Source: Aerococcaceae bacterium
GTDB lineage: Bacteria; Bacillota; Bacilli; Lactobacillales; Aerococcaceae
Direction: 5' to 3'
Assembly: GCA_030525795.1 (NCBI GenBank)
Contig: JAUNEB010000002.1
Location: 62,001 to 126,000, forward strand
DNA length: 64,000 nt
Part shown: positions 26,775 through 35,719 of the stretch, one piece after another
Layout of the letters: every line of letters starts with the position of its first letter
How positions within the stretch are numbered: the first letter of the stretch is position 1
Position numbers and translations under genes: made by a program
The notes under the pieces: model-generated
Seen by the model: only the letters and a program-made list of their open reading frames with translations
Databases searched by the model: none
What the model was told of the DNA's origin: nothing

Positions 26775-27593
26775 TTATTTGCCTCCTTGGCTTAATTTTT
26801 TGCTCAAAAATGTTGAAATACTATTGATGATAACGACTAATAGAATGATGATTGTTCCTGTGGCGTAAGCTTCCTTCAAATGCAAGCCTTCTGAAGACAG
26901 GACATACATGTGTAGCGCCAACGTCCGCGAAGATGACATTAAATTTTGCGGCAAACCCGTTGCAGAGCCTAACGTGAACAAAAGCGCCGCCGTTTCGCCG
27001 ACAATCCGTCCTACCGCCAAAATAACCCCAGACAAAATTCCTGGCATCGCCACGGGCAACACTACCGTAAAAATCGTCCGCAATTTTCCCGCACCGAGCG
27101 CCAAACTTCCCATGCGCAATGAATTATTGACGGTTAATAGCGCCTCTTCCGTAGACGAAATAATAATCGGCAACACCATAATTACGACTGTCAAAATCCC
27201 TGCCAACATCGAAAACTGGAACTGTAACTGAATGACGAACAGCAACATGCCAAACAATCCGTAAACAATCGACGGAATCGCCGCCAACGTATCCGTTGCT
27301 AACCGCACAAAATGCACGAAACGGCTTTTGCGATTGGCGTATTCAACTAAATAAAATCCCGTAAACACGCCGATTGGTACCGCAATCGACAAGGCAATCG
27401 CAACCAAAATCAACGTGGAAATAATCGCAGGCAACATGGAGACATTTTCAGTGGTATAATGCCATGCAAAAATCTCAGGCGTTAACGCCGTCAAGCCGTT
27501 CAACACGATAAATCCGATAATAAATAGTAACATACCTAATGTGAATAAGGCGGCTGCCCAAACGATTAATTTTACCCAATTCAAGCGTTTCAT
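26775..27593 (-). CDS. pstA: Phosphate ABC transporter permease PstA
   Basis: A 272-residue permease with six membrane segments and the BPD-type coupling loop EEALLTVNNSLRMGSLALGAGKLRTI. Its start overlaps the pstC stop by 4 bp and its stop abuts pstB. Confidence 0.95.
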   Translation of the reverse strand: MKRLNWVKLIVWAAALFTLGMLLFIIGFIVLNGLTALTPEIFAWHYTTENVSMLPAIISTLILVAIALSIAVPIGVFTGFYLVEYANRKSRFVHFVRLATDTLAAIPSIVYGLFGMLLFVIQLQFQFSMLAGILTVVIMVLPIIISSTEEALLTVNNSLRMGSLALGAGKLRTIFTVVLPVAMPGILSGVILAVGRIVGETAALLFTLGSATGLPQNLMSSSRTLALHMYVLSSEGLHLKEAYATGTIIILLVVIINSISTFLSKKLSQGGK

Positions 27594-28459
27594 GAACGGT
27601 TGCCTCCTTTCGTTTTGACAACCATAAAGGCCGTATTAATAAGCAAAATGAACACGAACAACACAACCGAAGTCGCAATCAATGCTTCGCGATGTTCACC
27701 CGCCGCGTAAGCCATTTCCATCACAATATTCGTCGTCATCGTTCGCACGCCTTGATTGAGCGCCATCGGAATACGCGGCTGATTTCCCGCTACCAAAATA
27801 ACCGCCATCGTTTCACCAATCGCACGTCCAATTCCTAAAATAACCGCCGACAAAATGCCTGATTTTGCAGCAGGAACGACAACCGTCATGACAGAACGCT
27901 CATGTGTCGCACCTAATCCGACGCTCGCCGCATAATAAGACGCAGGCACTGCGCGAATAGCTGACTCTGATAACCCAATTACCGTCGGCAAAATCATAAT
28001 TCCTAGCAACAGCGATGCGGTCATCATATTCATTCCCGAACCGCCAAACACACGAAATAGCGGCACAAAAATTTGCAATGCGAAAAAGCCATAAACAATT
28101 GACGGAATCGCCGCCATCAAATTGATAGCTGGCTTCATCAAGCGATACAATTTTGGCGGACAAAAATAAACCATAAATACTGCCGTCAACACCCCAATCG
28201 GTACGCCAATCATAATCGCGCCCGTCGTTACAATTAACGACCCTACAATCATCGGCAAAATCCCAAATGTCGGTGTCGAAGCGGTTGGACGCCACGACGT
28301 CCCAAACAAAAATTCCCCAATGCCATGCTTCACAATAAACGGCACGCCACCAGAAAAAATAAAGTAAAAAATCAATACAATTGATAAAATCGAAACACAC
28401 GCACACAACATAAACATATATTTCATCAGTGTCTCTTTCATATCATGGTGATTCTGCAT
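27590..28459 (-). CDS. pstC: Phosphate ABC transporter permease PstC
   Basis: A 289-residue permease with six membrane segments; GIGEFLFGTSWRPT and the coupling loop ESAIRAVPASYYAASVGLGAT are typical of PstC. It is the first gene of this pst operon, with AAGGAG before the ATG. A TATGAT lies about 60 nt upstream without a clear -35, as expected for an activator-dependent (PhoP) promoter; no phoPR genes are in the window. Confidence 0.95.
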   Translation of the reverse strand: MQNHHDMKETLMKYMFMLCACVSILSIVLIFYFIFSGGVPFIVKHGIGEFLFGTSWRPTASTPTFGILPMIVGSLIVTTGAIMIGVPIGVLTAVFMVYFCPPKLYRLMKPAINLMAAIPSIVYGFFALQIFVPLFRVFGGSGMNMMTASLLLGIMILPTVIGLSESAIRAVPASYYAASVGLGATHERSVMTVVVPAAKSGILSAVILGIGRAIGETMAVILVAGNQPRIPMALNQGVRTMTTNIVMEMAYAAGEHREALIATSVVLFVFILLINTAFMVVKTKGGNRS

Positions 28460-28567
28460 AAAAGAACTCCTTTTTTGTAAGTTACAGGGCTATGCCCTAC
28501 TTCTATCATAACAAAAAAGCAAACGCATTGATAGCCTTTGCTCGATTTGTAAACGTTCCCGATTCAA

Positions 28568-29002
28568 TTATTCAAAAACAACCGAAAAATAATACGTTCC
28601 CAATAATTGATTGTCGACTTTGAGTTGATAATAAATGTGCAATTGTCGGCGTACTCCTGCGTCTGCGGTATTTTTTTCGAAGCCTAGGCGCACAGACTGT
28701 GTATCAATAGTCATGGGCCAAGCGCCTTGCGGTGTCATATAGTGGCACGCCGTTGTTTGCGTCGTATCAAAGCGCAACACATTTTGGCCTTGCTTCACTT
28801 CGACAAGCCATGTCGCCTCAGACGCTAGCCATTGCCACTTGACGTGCACAAGTTGCCCACGTTCATCCGTGTACGTTAATTTCGAAAAAGTTTCCAACTC
28901 TAATAAGTCTGCGGTCGTTTCATGTTGCCAACGGTCTGTCTCATTCGTTTCCGCATAAACAATTTGTTGTTTGACAACGATTGCCACTTGCTTTTTTTGC
29001 AT
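28568..29002 (-). CDS. DUF1934 (YwiB-like) calycin-fold protein
   Basis: A 144-residue cytosolic beta-barrel-type protein resembling DUF1934: an N-terminal strand VAIVVKQQIV, a central YTDERGQLVHVKW, GQNVLRFDTTQ and a terminal IYYQLKVDNQLLGTYYFSVVFE. Function unknown. ATG at 29002 follows AAGGAGG. Divergent from lipL. Confidence 0.6.
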   Translation of the reverse strand: MQKKQVAIVVKQQIVYAETNETDRWQHETTADLLELETFSKLTYTDERGQLVHVKWQWLASEATWLVEVKQGQNVLRFDTTQTTACHYMTPQGAWPMTIDTQSVRLGFEKNTADAGVRRQLHIYYQLKVDNQLLGTYYFSVVFE

Positions 29003-29077
29003 AAAAGCCTCCTTATACATTCGCTCCAAAATATGTTATAATCATACTACGATTATACCACAAAAGGAAGCGTTTAT

Positions 29078-29911
29078 ATGACTCAACAGTTCCCTTATTT
29101 TTCGCAACATCATTGGCAAGTGTTCGATGACGCACAGCACGAAGTAGCCACAAGTGCGGATGCGGCACTCGCTTATCAAGATAGTTTCATCCGTTGGATT
29201 CCCGATTTACAGCAAACACCGACGGGAATTGTTCATTTTTATCCGTTGCATCAGCCGACGATTTTGTTAGGCGCAAAAGATACGCGCTTACCTCAACTTG
29301 CGCGCTCCACTCGTTTTTTGCAAGAAAAAGGCTACGCATTAAGTTTGCGTTCTCATGGCGGATTGGCGGTTGTGTGCGATGAAGGCGTCTTAAATATCGG
29401 CATTGCGAGCGACTTGGAGCAGTTTCCCTTGTCGATTGACGCAGCCTACGAGCAAATGGTCACACTTATTCGCCAAGCGCTTGCTCCGTATCAATTATCC
29501 GTCGAAGCTTACGAAATTACCGATTCTTACTGTCCTGGAACGTATGACCTCGTCGTTAACCAACGCAAAATTGGCGGCATTGCACAACGTCGTTTTAAGA
29601 CGGGCATTACGACAGCCGCTTATATTAGCGTGTGCGGTGACCAAGCGCAACGCGCCAATTTAATTCGCGACTATTATCAGCTAGGAGAAGCCGACGACAG
29701 CTACCCGAATGTTCAAGCGTCCGTTATGGCGACGATTTCTGATTTTCTGGATGCGCCGATAACGCTCAATTCCTTCAAGGCGCGCGTTGTGGAAACATTA
29801 CAAAGTTTGTCAACAACTTCCGTCGGCAATTATCAACACGCAGATTTGCAAGCTATTTTTGACAAAATGTTGCCCATTGTCCAACAACGTAGCCAAACCA
29901 TTCGTACTTAG
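29078..29911 (+). CDS. lipL: Octanoyl-[GcvH]:protein N-octanoyltransferase
   Basis: A 277-residue lipoate-ligase-fold acyltransferase. It shows RSHGGLAVVCDEGVLN, the LipL/LipM catalytic cysteine in DSYCPGTYDL (Cys152) and a lysine in KIGGIAQRR. LipL moves octanoyl from GcvH to E2 subunits in lipoate synthesis and salvage. Adjacency to ywfO is the same as in Bacillus. TATAAT at 29037-29042 with a weak TTATAC 18 nt upstream; AAAGGAAG before ATG. Confidence 0.86.
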   Translation: MTQQFPYFSQHHWQVFDDAQHEVATSADAALAYQDSFIRWIPDLQQTPTGIVHFYPLHQPTILLGAKDTRLPQLARSTRFLQEKGYALSLRSHGGLAVVCDEGVLNIGIASDLEQFPLSIDAAYEQMVTLIRQALAPYQLSVEAYEITDSYCPGTYDLVVNQRKIGGIAQRRFKTGITTAAYISVCGDQAQRANLIRDYYQLGEADDSYPNVQASVMATISDFLDAPITLNSFKARVVETLQSLSTTSVGNYQHADLQAIFDKMLPIVQQRSQTIRT

Positions 29912-29926
29912 AAAGGAGTTTTTCAA

Positions 29927-31321
29927 TTGTCACACGTTCACTACTATTCGCAAGAAAAATTACCCCGCGACAAAGTGTTTCGCGACCCTGTGCATAATTA
30001 CGTCCACGTCCAAGATCGGATTATTTTGGATTTAATCAACGCGCAAGAGTTTCAGCGATTGCGCCGTATTAAACAACTCGGCACGTCTTCTTACACTTTT
30101 CACGGGGCAGAACATTCGCGCTTCAACCATTCGCTCGGCGTGTACGAAACGACGCGTCGCATCATTGATAAATTCGCACAAAGTTTTCCTTCTATTTCCG
30201 AAAATGACGGCCTCTGGAACGACGACGAGCGCATTGTCATCTTGTGCGCCGCTTTGCTGCACGATATTGGCCACGGACCTTTTTCGCATACGTTTGAAGA
30301 AATTTTCCACACGAATCACGAGCAATTGACACAAGAAATCATTACGTCGCCGCAAACTGAAATTAACCGCATTTTGAAACGATTAGGTGACGATTTCCCA
30401 CAAAAAGTCGCGAGCGTCATCAATAAAACGTATCCTAATCAGCAAGTTGTCCAACTCATTAGTAGCCAAATTGACGCCGACCGCATGGATTACTTGTTGC
30501 GCGACGCTTATTACGCTGGCGTAAGTTACGGCACTTTTGATTTGACTCGCATTTTGCGCGTCATTCGCCCTTTCAACGACAAAATCGTGTTTGATTTTTC
30601 GGGCATGCACGCCGTTGAAGACTATATTATTAGTCGCTACCAAATGTATATGCAAGTCTATTTTCATCCCGTTTCGCGCGGTATGGAAGAACTACTTCAA
30701 AGTTTATTTGAACGCGCCAATTATTGCTACACCCAACAAGCCCACACAATGAAACATCCTGTCGGCTTACTGGAACCTTTTTTGCGTGAAAAATGGACAT
30801 TGCAAGATTATTTAAAATTAGACGACTATGTCATGAGTAGTTATTTTACGCATTGGTTGTCCGAAGATGACACGATTCTTGCTGATTTGGCGCACCGATT
30901 CCTCTGCCGCCAACCATTCAAGTCAATCATCGTCACTCCCGAAGAAAAAGACGAAGTCATTACCGCCATTTTGGCAGAATTAACCCAAATGGGCTTGGAT
31001 ACGCACTATTATTTTGGCGAAAATAGCAGCTTCGACTTGCCGTACGATTATTATCGCCTCAACGCCAAAACAAATCGCACGCAAATCGAACTTATCACCA
31101 AAAATCAACAGCTCATTGAACTATCAAAAGTCAGCCCGCTCGTCAATTCCTTAGCAGGAAAAGTGCGCGGCGACTACCGTTTGTACTTCCCGAAAGAATT
31201 ACTCACGCACATTCAAGCCATTCCCGAAAGCGACCACAATGCAAATCAACAAATCATTATGGCTGCTTTAGCGAACGAACGCAACGACATGACGCACCAC
31301 ATTCAACAAGAATTATTTTAA
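29927..31321 (+). CDS. HD-domain dNTP triphosphohydrolase (YwfO type)
   Basis: A 464-residue HD phosphohydrolase of the YwfO/EF1143 type. Metal ligands: H in GAEHSRFNHSLGV, HD in LLHDIGHGPFSH, D in SQIDADRMDYL. EF1143-like enzymes hydrolyse dNTPs to nucleosides and triphosphate and are nucleotide-activated. TTG start with AAAGGAG, 15 nt after lipL, so cotranscribed with it. Confidence 0.88.
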   Translation: MSHVHYYSQEKLPRDKVFRDPVHNYVHVQDRIILDLINAQEFQRLRRIKQLGTSSYTFHGAEHSRFNHSLGVYETTRRIIDKFAQSFPSISENDGLWNDDERIVILCAALLHDIGHGPFSHTFEEIFHTNHEQLTQEIITSPQTEINRILKRLGDDFPQKVASVINKTYPNQQVVQLISSQIDADRMDYLLRDAYYAGVSYGTFDLTRILRVIRPFNDKIVFDFSGMHAVEDYIISRYQMYMQVYFHPVSRGMEELLQSLFERANYCYTQQAHTMKHPVGLLEPFLREKWTLQDYLKLDDYVMSSYFTHWLSEDDTILADLAHRFLCRQPFKSIIVTPEEKDEVITAILAELTQMGLDTHYYFGENSSFDLPYDYYRLNAKTNRTQIELITKNQQLIELSKVSPLVNSLAGKVRGDYRLYFPKELLTHIQAIPESDHNANQQIIMAALANERNDMTHHIQQELF

Positions 31322-31325
31322 CCCA

Positions 31326-31368
31326 AAAAAACTTTCGTCTAGTGACACATACTGGACGGAAGGTTTTT
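31326..31368 (+). terminator. Terminator of lipL-ywfO operon
   Basis: A long imperfect stem (ACTTTCGTCTAGT with ACTGGACGGAAGGT) followed by T5. Confidence 0.7.
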
Positions 31369-31420
31369 GTCAACTTGTAAACAACAAAAGGTTGACCTAA
31401 TTCAAAAAACTTGCTATGAT
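31367..31420 (+). promoter_or_regulatory. birA promoter with BirA-type operator
   Basis: TTGACC (31392-31397), 17-nt spacer, TATGAT (31415-31420). The inverted repeat TTGTCAAC-N16-GTTGACCT (31367-31398) has the half-site form and spacing of Firmicute BirA operators (TTGTTAAC-N15/16-GTTAACAA) and overlaps the -35. It suggests biotin-dependent self-repression of birA-bioY. Confidence 0.65.
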
Positions 31421-31451
31421 TAAGCTACATCACTTCCAAAGGAGGACACGA

Positions 31452-32435
31452 ATGTCTGTCAAAACACAATTATTGAATTTATTTTTGGCGAATAAAGAAG
31501 CGGTCCTGTCAGGAGCTGCCCTTGCCAAAACGCTCGGTGTCTCGCGCAATGCCATCTGGAAAGCCATTGAAGAACTGCGCCAAGCAGGCTACACTATCGA
31601 AACGCGAGGCCGAAAAGGTTATCGCCTCGTTCAAGCGTCTTTTCAATTAGATGCGCAACAAATTAAACAAGGTTTGTCAGATTTTTGGGACGGGTTGCAT
31701 ATCGAAATCCATGATACGGTCACGTCAACCAATGAGTTAGCCAAACAATTTTTGAGCAAGCATCCGCAACAGCGCGCTTTATTTGTCGCCAACGCGCAAT
31801 CGCAAGGTCGCGGTCGTAGAGGCCGAACGTTTTATTCCGACTTGACGGACGGCTTATATATTACGCTAGCATTTCCCTTGCAACATATTGCCTTACAAGA
31901 AATTCCCCAATACACACTCGTAGCTGCCAGCGCCATTGCCCAAGCTTTCGACGTGCCGCTCGAAATTAAGTGGATTAACGACCTTTTTTATCAAGGCAAA
32001 AAAGTGTGCGGAATTTTATGCGAAGCGATTACCGACTTGGAGACGCAAGAAGTGAGCGCCTTTATCGTCGGAATTGGTTTGAATTTGGCTGGTTCGTTCA
32101 GTCAAGCGGACGCTGCCATTCAAGAAGTTGCGGGAACAATTTTTGGGGAGAAGTTACCTGATACATTCAATCGCAACGAGTTGTTGTGCCGCTTTTTGGA
32201 GCAGTTTGCCACTTATCACCAAGAGCTCAAAGCGCGAACATATTTGGATTTTTATAAGACGCGCTTATTAGGCCTCGGCAAAAGAGTGACGTATCACATA
32301 CAGCAAATCGAATATGAAGGCGTCATTGAAGGTATCAACCAAGACGGGCATTTACTTGTTCGTGACGCAAATGGACAACTTCATACACTTTTTGGGCATG
32401 AAATTCATTTTTCAAGTAAACAATTTATTCAATAA
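31452..32435 (+). CDS. birA: Biotin--protein ligase / biotin repressor
   Basis: A 327-residue bifunctional BirA. The N-terminal winged helix (about 1-60) has LAKTLGVSRNAIWKAIEELRQAGY; the ligase core shows QSQGRGRRGRTFYSD and EIKWINDLFYQGKKVCGILCE, followed by a C-terminal SH3-like domain. It biotinylates acetyl-CoA carboxylase-type carriers and represses biotin genes as biotinyl-AMP complex. ATG at 31452 follows AAAGGAGG. bioY follows at once. Confidence 0.95.
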   Translation: MSVKTQLLNLFLANKEAVLSGAALAKTLGVSRNAIWKAIEELRQAGYTIETRGRKGYRLVQASFQLDAQQIKQGLSDFWDGLHIEIHDTVTSTNELAKQFLSKHPQQRALFVANAQSQGRGRRGRTFYSDLTDGLYITLAFPLQHIALQEIPQYTLVAASAIAQAFDVPLEIKWINDLFYQGKKVCGILCEAITDLETQEVSAFIVGIGLNLAGSFSQADAAIQEVAGTIFGEKLPDTFNRNELLCRFLEQFATYHQELKARTYLDFYKTRLLGLGKRVTYHIQQIEYEGVIEGINQDGHLLVRDANGQLHTLFGHEIHFSSKQFIQ

Positions 32436-32450
32436 AAGGAGATTTTTTTC

Positions 32451-32960
32451 ATGAAAACAAAAGATTTAACGTTAGCGGCGATGATGACCGCGTTTCTCAT
32501 TGTGTGTTCGTTGTTGCCAGCGATTCCGATTAGCGGGTTGGCGCCGATTACGTTGCAGACGGTCGCAGTTTTAATTATCGGATTCGTGTTGAAGCCGTAC
32601 GTCGCCTTGCTTTCTACAACGTTGTATGCAGTGATGGGCTTTGCAGGCTTGCCTGTTTTTTCGGGTGGAAAAGGCGGATTCGGTCCAGGAAGCGGCTTTA
32701 TTTTAAGTTTTATTGTGGCGGCTTTTGCGACGAGTGTCTTTTTGAAGCGTACTTCAAGACAGTTATGGCATTATATTGTCGCGGCGATTTTGGCGACGTT
32801 CATTATTTATGCGATTGGCTCGCCATTTTATGCAGTGATGGCCAACTTGCCAATTGTTGAAACGACACTATCAATGGTCGCTACTTACATTATCGGCGAC
32901 TCGCTAAAAGCAATACTTGCCATTGCAGTTGCCATGCGCATTCCACATAATAAAGCCTAG
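32451..32960 (+). CDS. bioY: Biotin transporter substrate component BioY
   Basis: A 169-residue S-component of an ECF transporter with six membrane segments; GFAGLPVFSGGKGGFGPGSGF is the family signature. Works with a shared ECF energising module that is not in the window. Downstream of birA, 15 nt apart. Confidence 0.94.
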   Translation: MKTKDLTLAAMMTAFLIVCSLLPAIPISGLAPITLQTVAVLIIGFVLKPYVALLSTTLYAVMGFAGLPVFSGGKGGFGPGSGFILSFIVAAFATSVFLKRTSRQLWHYIVAAILATFIIYAIGSPFYAVMANLPIVETTLSMVATYIIGDSLKAILAIAVAMRIPHNKA

Positions 32961-32980
32961 CATGACGCTAGGCTTTTATT
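32952..32980. terminator. Terminator overlapping bioY stop
   Basis: AAAGCCTAGC pairs with GCTAGGCTTT around ATGAC, with T4 following. Also positioned to end the converging minus-strand gene. Confidence 0.8.
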
Positions 32981-34109
32981 CATTAAATCGTTGATAATGT
33001 TCCATATCAAATAACCATTGTAAATTGATGAGCGGACGCTTGAGTTGCGCCACAACAGGTTGCGTAAACGCATTGACACGCGCGTCCAATTCAGATTGCA
33101 AATGCGCGTATGATGCTGCTAATTTTCCACGGTCATCCAAATGATAGCTTTCTTCTCCGTAATATAGCGCATAATTTTCTGTAAAAAAGGCATCTTCTCC
33201 CTCGAGTTGAATTTCAGATGTAGGGTCGCCCCATGTACCAAAATCATATTCATATCCTTTCACAGCTGGAGCGGATTGCATATTGTCTACCCAAACAATA
33301 AGAAAAGGATAACTATTTGCTGCATGTGGCGTATGTAGCGCATAGTATAAACGATACGTTATCAAATTATGCCCGACTAATCCCAATACCGTCCAATAGA
33401 CAATGCTTATTTTTTTGAAAAGTTGTGCCCGATTCCCCAAAAAATGCGCTACAAATTCCCAAAGGCTCACCCAAATTAACAAAAACGCAAACGGTTTTGC
33501 ATAGTCCCAACCGAGGCCAAAATACATGAATATATAAATATAACTTGCCACCCAAGACTGATACACTAAACGCTGATAGCCCCATATATAACACATCACA
33601 CTCATCAAAATACCTAAAAAATAAATTTGATTCGCCGGCTGTATCGTCCAAAAAAAATCATCTGTCGACATAACATAAAGCGATCCTTGCTTAATAAGAC
33701 TCCCATACAAAATAGATAGTCCCATCAACCCATTTAACACCGCGAAACTTAGTCGCCATATTCGCTCTGTTTCTTGTGAAAATCGCGGACGTTTTTTGTA
33801 CTGTAACGCTTGTATTCCTGCAAAAAATGCTGTCACAGGATACGAAAAAAACGGGATAATGCTGATTAACGCTAACCAAAAATGCCACCATATCGATCCG
33901 CCTTCAAAAATTACCCATGCAAAATTTAAAACGATTGCTATCAGCGCTGCAAAAAAGCCGCCGATTAATCCAAACAATAGAATGTCAATTCCGTCGCTTT
34001 CGCGAAACACCACTGATATTAAAAGAATCAATGCTCCTCCAACCGCTTGCCAATAAAGTACCTTTCTTGCGCGATAGTATGTGACTTCATATAGTTCCTT
34101 TTTTTCCAT
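32976..34109 (-). CDS. Multipass membrane protein with extracytoplasmic PxxNxQW C-terminal module
   Basis: I do not recognise a named family. A 377-residue protein: cytoplasmic N-terminus, about eight hydrophobic segments (residues about 18-265), then a soluble domain of about 110 residues. That end (YxxESYHLDDRGKLAASYAHL ... LKRPLINLQWLFDM) resembles the C-termini of the four small membrane proteins at 58-60 kb (for example KKPIINLQWLYNM). The tail of the module is NLQWLFDM plus a short basic/aromatic end. Unusually rich in Trp, Phe and Tyr. ATG at 34109; it converges with bioY. A shared structural or immunity-like module is possible; function unknown. Confidence 0.65.
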   Translation of the reverse strand: MEKKELYEVTYYRARKVLYWQAVGGALILLISVVFRESDGIDILLFGLIGGFFAALIAIVLNFAWVIFEGGSIWWHFWLALISIIPFFSYPVTAFFAGIQALQYKKRPRFSQETERIWRLSFAVLNGLMGLSILYGSLIKQGSLYVMSTDDFFWTIQPANQIYFLGILMSVMCYIWGYQRLVYQSWVASYIYIFMYFGLGWDYAKPFAFLLIWVSLWEFVAHFLGNRAQLFKKISIVYWTVLGLVGHNLITYRLYYALHTPHAANSYPFLIVWVDNMQSAPAVKGYEYDFGTWGDPTSEIQLEGEDAFFTENYALYYGEESYHLDDRGKLAASYAHLQSELDARVNAFTQPVVAQLKRPLINLQWLFDMEHYQRFNE

Positions 34110-34182
34110 GTACTCACTCCCTTGCTACTAGCATAGCCCACTTTGCAAAAAAATATAGCTTTTAGGAGGAATCTTAATAAAA

Positions 34183-34226
34183 ACTTAAACACTCCCTTTT
34201 GCCACTTCAAGACAAAAGGGAGTGTT
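34183..34226 (-). terminator. Terminator of pheST-thrC operon
   Basis: AACACTCCCTTTTG (34188-34201) pairs with CAAAAGGGAGTGTT (34213-34226); on the minus strand it is followed by a T-rich tract. Directly after thrC. Confidence 0.8.
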
Positions 34227-34227
34227 C

Positions 34228-35709
34228 TTAGTTTAGCGTATCTAATACGGCTTGTTTCATTTCATTCACGGCGACGACTTTTTGGTGTCGAACGGGCGCA
34301 TGAATAACGCTCGTTACGGCTTCTGGAATTGGAATATTGCTAATAATTTGCAATCGTTCGATCAATTCGATATCCGACACATCATCTGAGACAGTTTCCA
34401 ACGCGGAAACAACGCTACGCGGAAACTTGTACGGACTCGCTGTCGACAAAATGACCGTCGGTGTATCATCTTGCGTTTGTTGCTGATATTTTTGGTAGAC
34501 CGAAAAAGCAACAGCGGTATGCGGATCCATCACATAATGGTAAGTCGCTAACACTGCTTGAATCGCTTGTGCGGTTTCGGCTTCAGAAGCGTCATTCGCA
34601 TAAAATTGTTGCAACGGCGACAATAACGACGCGTCTACTTGATAACTACCCGTTTGGCTCAACAATTGCATAAGTTGCGCGGTATGTTGCGTGTCGCCGC
34701 CAACTAATTCGTAAACCAACCGTTCCAAATTGCTCGAAACCAAAATATCCATAGACGGCGATGTCGTCACGAAAAACGGACGATTTTTGTCATAAATACC
34801 TTGATTGAAAAAGTCTACCAACACATTATTCGCGTTCGACGCACAAATCAAGCGCCCAATCGGCACGCCGAGTTGCTTCGCGTAATATCCCGCCAAAATA
34901 TTCCCAAAATTGCCCGTCGGAACCGCAAAATTCACCTTGTTGCCTGCGATAATGCGACCTTGTTTCACTAATTGTGCATACGCATAAACGTAATAAACAA
35001 CTTGCGGTACTAAACGCCCGATATTGATTGAATTTGCGCTCGAAAATTGGAAACCTCGCGCTTTCAGCGTTGCTTTCAATGATTCGTCTGCAAACAAGTT
35101 TTTTACCATCGTTTGCGCGTCATCAAAATTGCCATCAATGCCAATTACCGTTGTGTTTTCGCCTGTTTGTGTGACCATTTGGCGTTCTTGAATTTGGCTC
35201 ACGCCATCTTTTGGATAAAATACAATAATGCGAGTTTGCGAAACGTCTGCAAAGCCAGCCATCGCTGCTTTGCCTGTGTCGCCTGATGTCGCTGTCAAAA
35301 TAACAATTTCTTCTTGAAGTCCGTGCTTTTTGGCAGCTGTTGTCATCAAATACGGCAAAATAGACAGTGCCATATCTTTGAACGCAATGGTATTTCCGTG
35401 GAACAGTTCTAACACAGACAGCTGCTTGTCGAACGACACCACCGGCGCAATCGCTGCGTCGTCAAACTTTTCATCGTAGGCACCTTGAATACATTCTTGC
35501 AACTCTTCCGTTGTAAAATCCGGCAAAAAAGCTTGCAAAATCGGCAACGCGACTTCTTGATAAGATTGATTCGCTAACAATTGCCAATCGAATGTCAGAT
35601 GCGGCATCGTTTCAGGAACATACAGTCCACCATCTTCCGCAATCCCCTTCAAAATGGCTTGCGACGCCGTCACACGATTTTCAAAATTACGAGTACTTTT
35701 ATAATACAT
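34228..35709 (-). CDS. thrC: Threonine synthase
   Basis: A 493-residue PLP enzyme converting O-phosphohomoserine to threonine. The N-terminus YYKSTRNFENRVTASQAI, the PLP lysine in FHGNTIAFKDMA, and TATSGDTGKAA are characteristic of the long fungal/bacterial class. It starts 10 nt after the pheT stop with TAGGAG, so it appears to be cotranscribed with pheST under the same T-box, an unusual partner. Confidence 0.95.
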   Translation of the reverse strand: MYYKSTRNFENRVTASQAILKGIAEDGGLYVPETMPHLTFDWQLLANQSYQEVALPILQAFLPDFTTEELQECIQGAYDEKFDDAAIAPVVSFDKQLSVLELFHGNTIAFKDMALSILPYLMTTAAKKHGLQEEIVILTATSGDTGKAAMAGFADVSQTRIIVFYPKDGVSQIQERQMVTQTGENTTVIGIDGNFDDAQTMVKNLFADESLKATLKARGFQFSSANSINIGRLVPQVVYYVYAYAQLVKQGRIIAGNKVNFAVPTGNFGNILAGYYAKQLGVPIGRLICASNANNVLVDFFNQGIYDKNRPFFVTTSPSMDILVSSNLERLVYELVGGDTQHTAQLMQLLSQTGSYQVDASLLSPLQQFYANDASEAETAQAIQAVLATYHYVMDPHTAVAFSVYQKYQQQTQDDTPTVILSTASPYKFPRSVVSALETVSDDVSDIELIERLQIISNIPIPEAVTSVIHAPVRHQKVVAVNEMKQAVLDTLN

Positions 35710-35719
35710 TTTATTACTC

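Noticed and set aside
34110..34187. AGGAGG-like site on the + strand between the membrane protein and thrC
   Set aside because: No open frame follows it.
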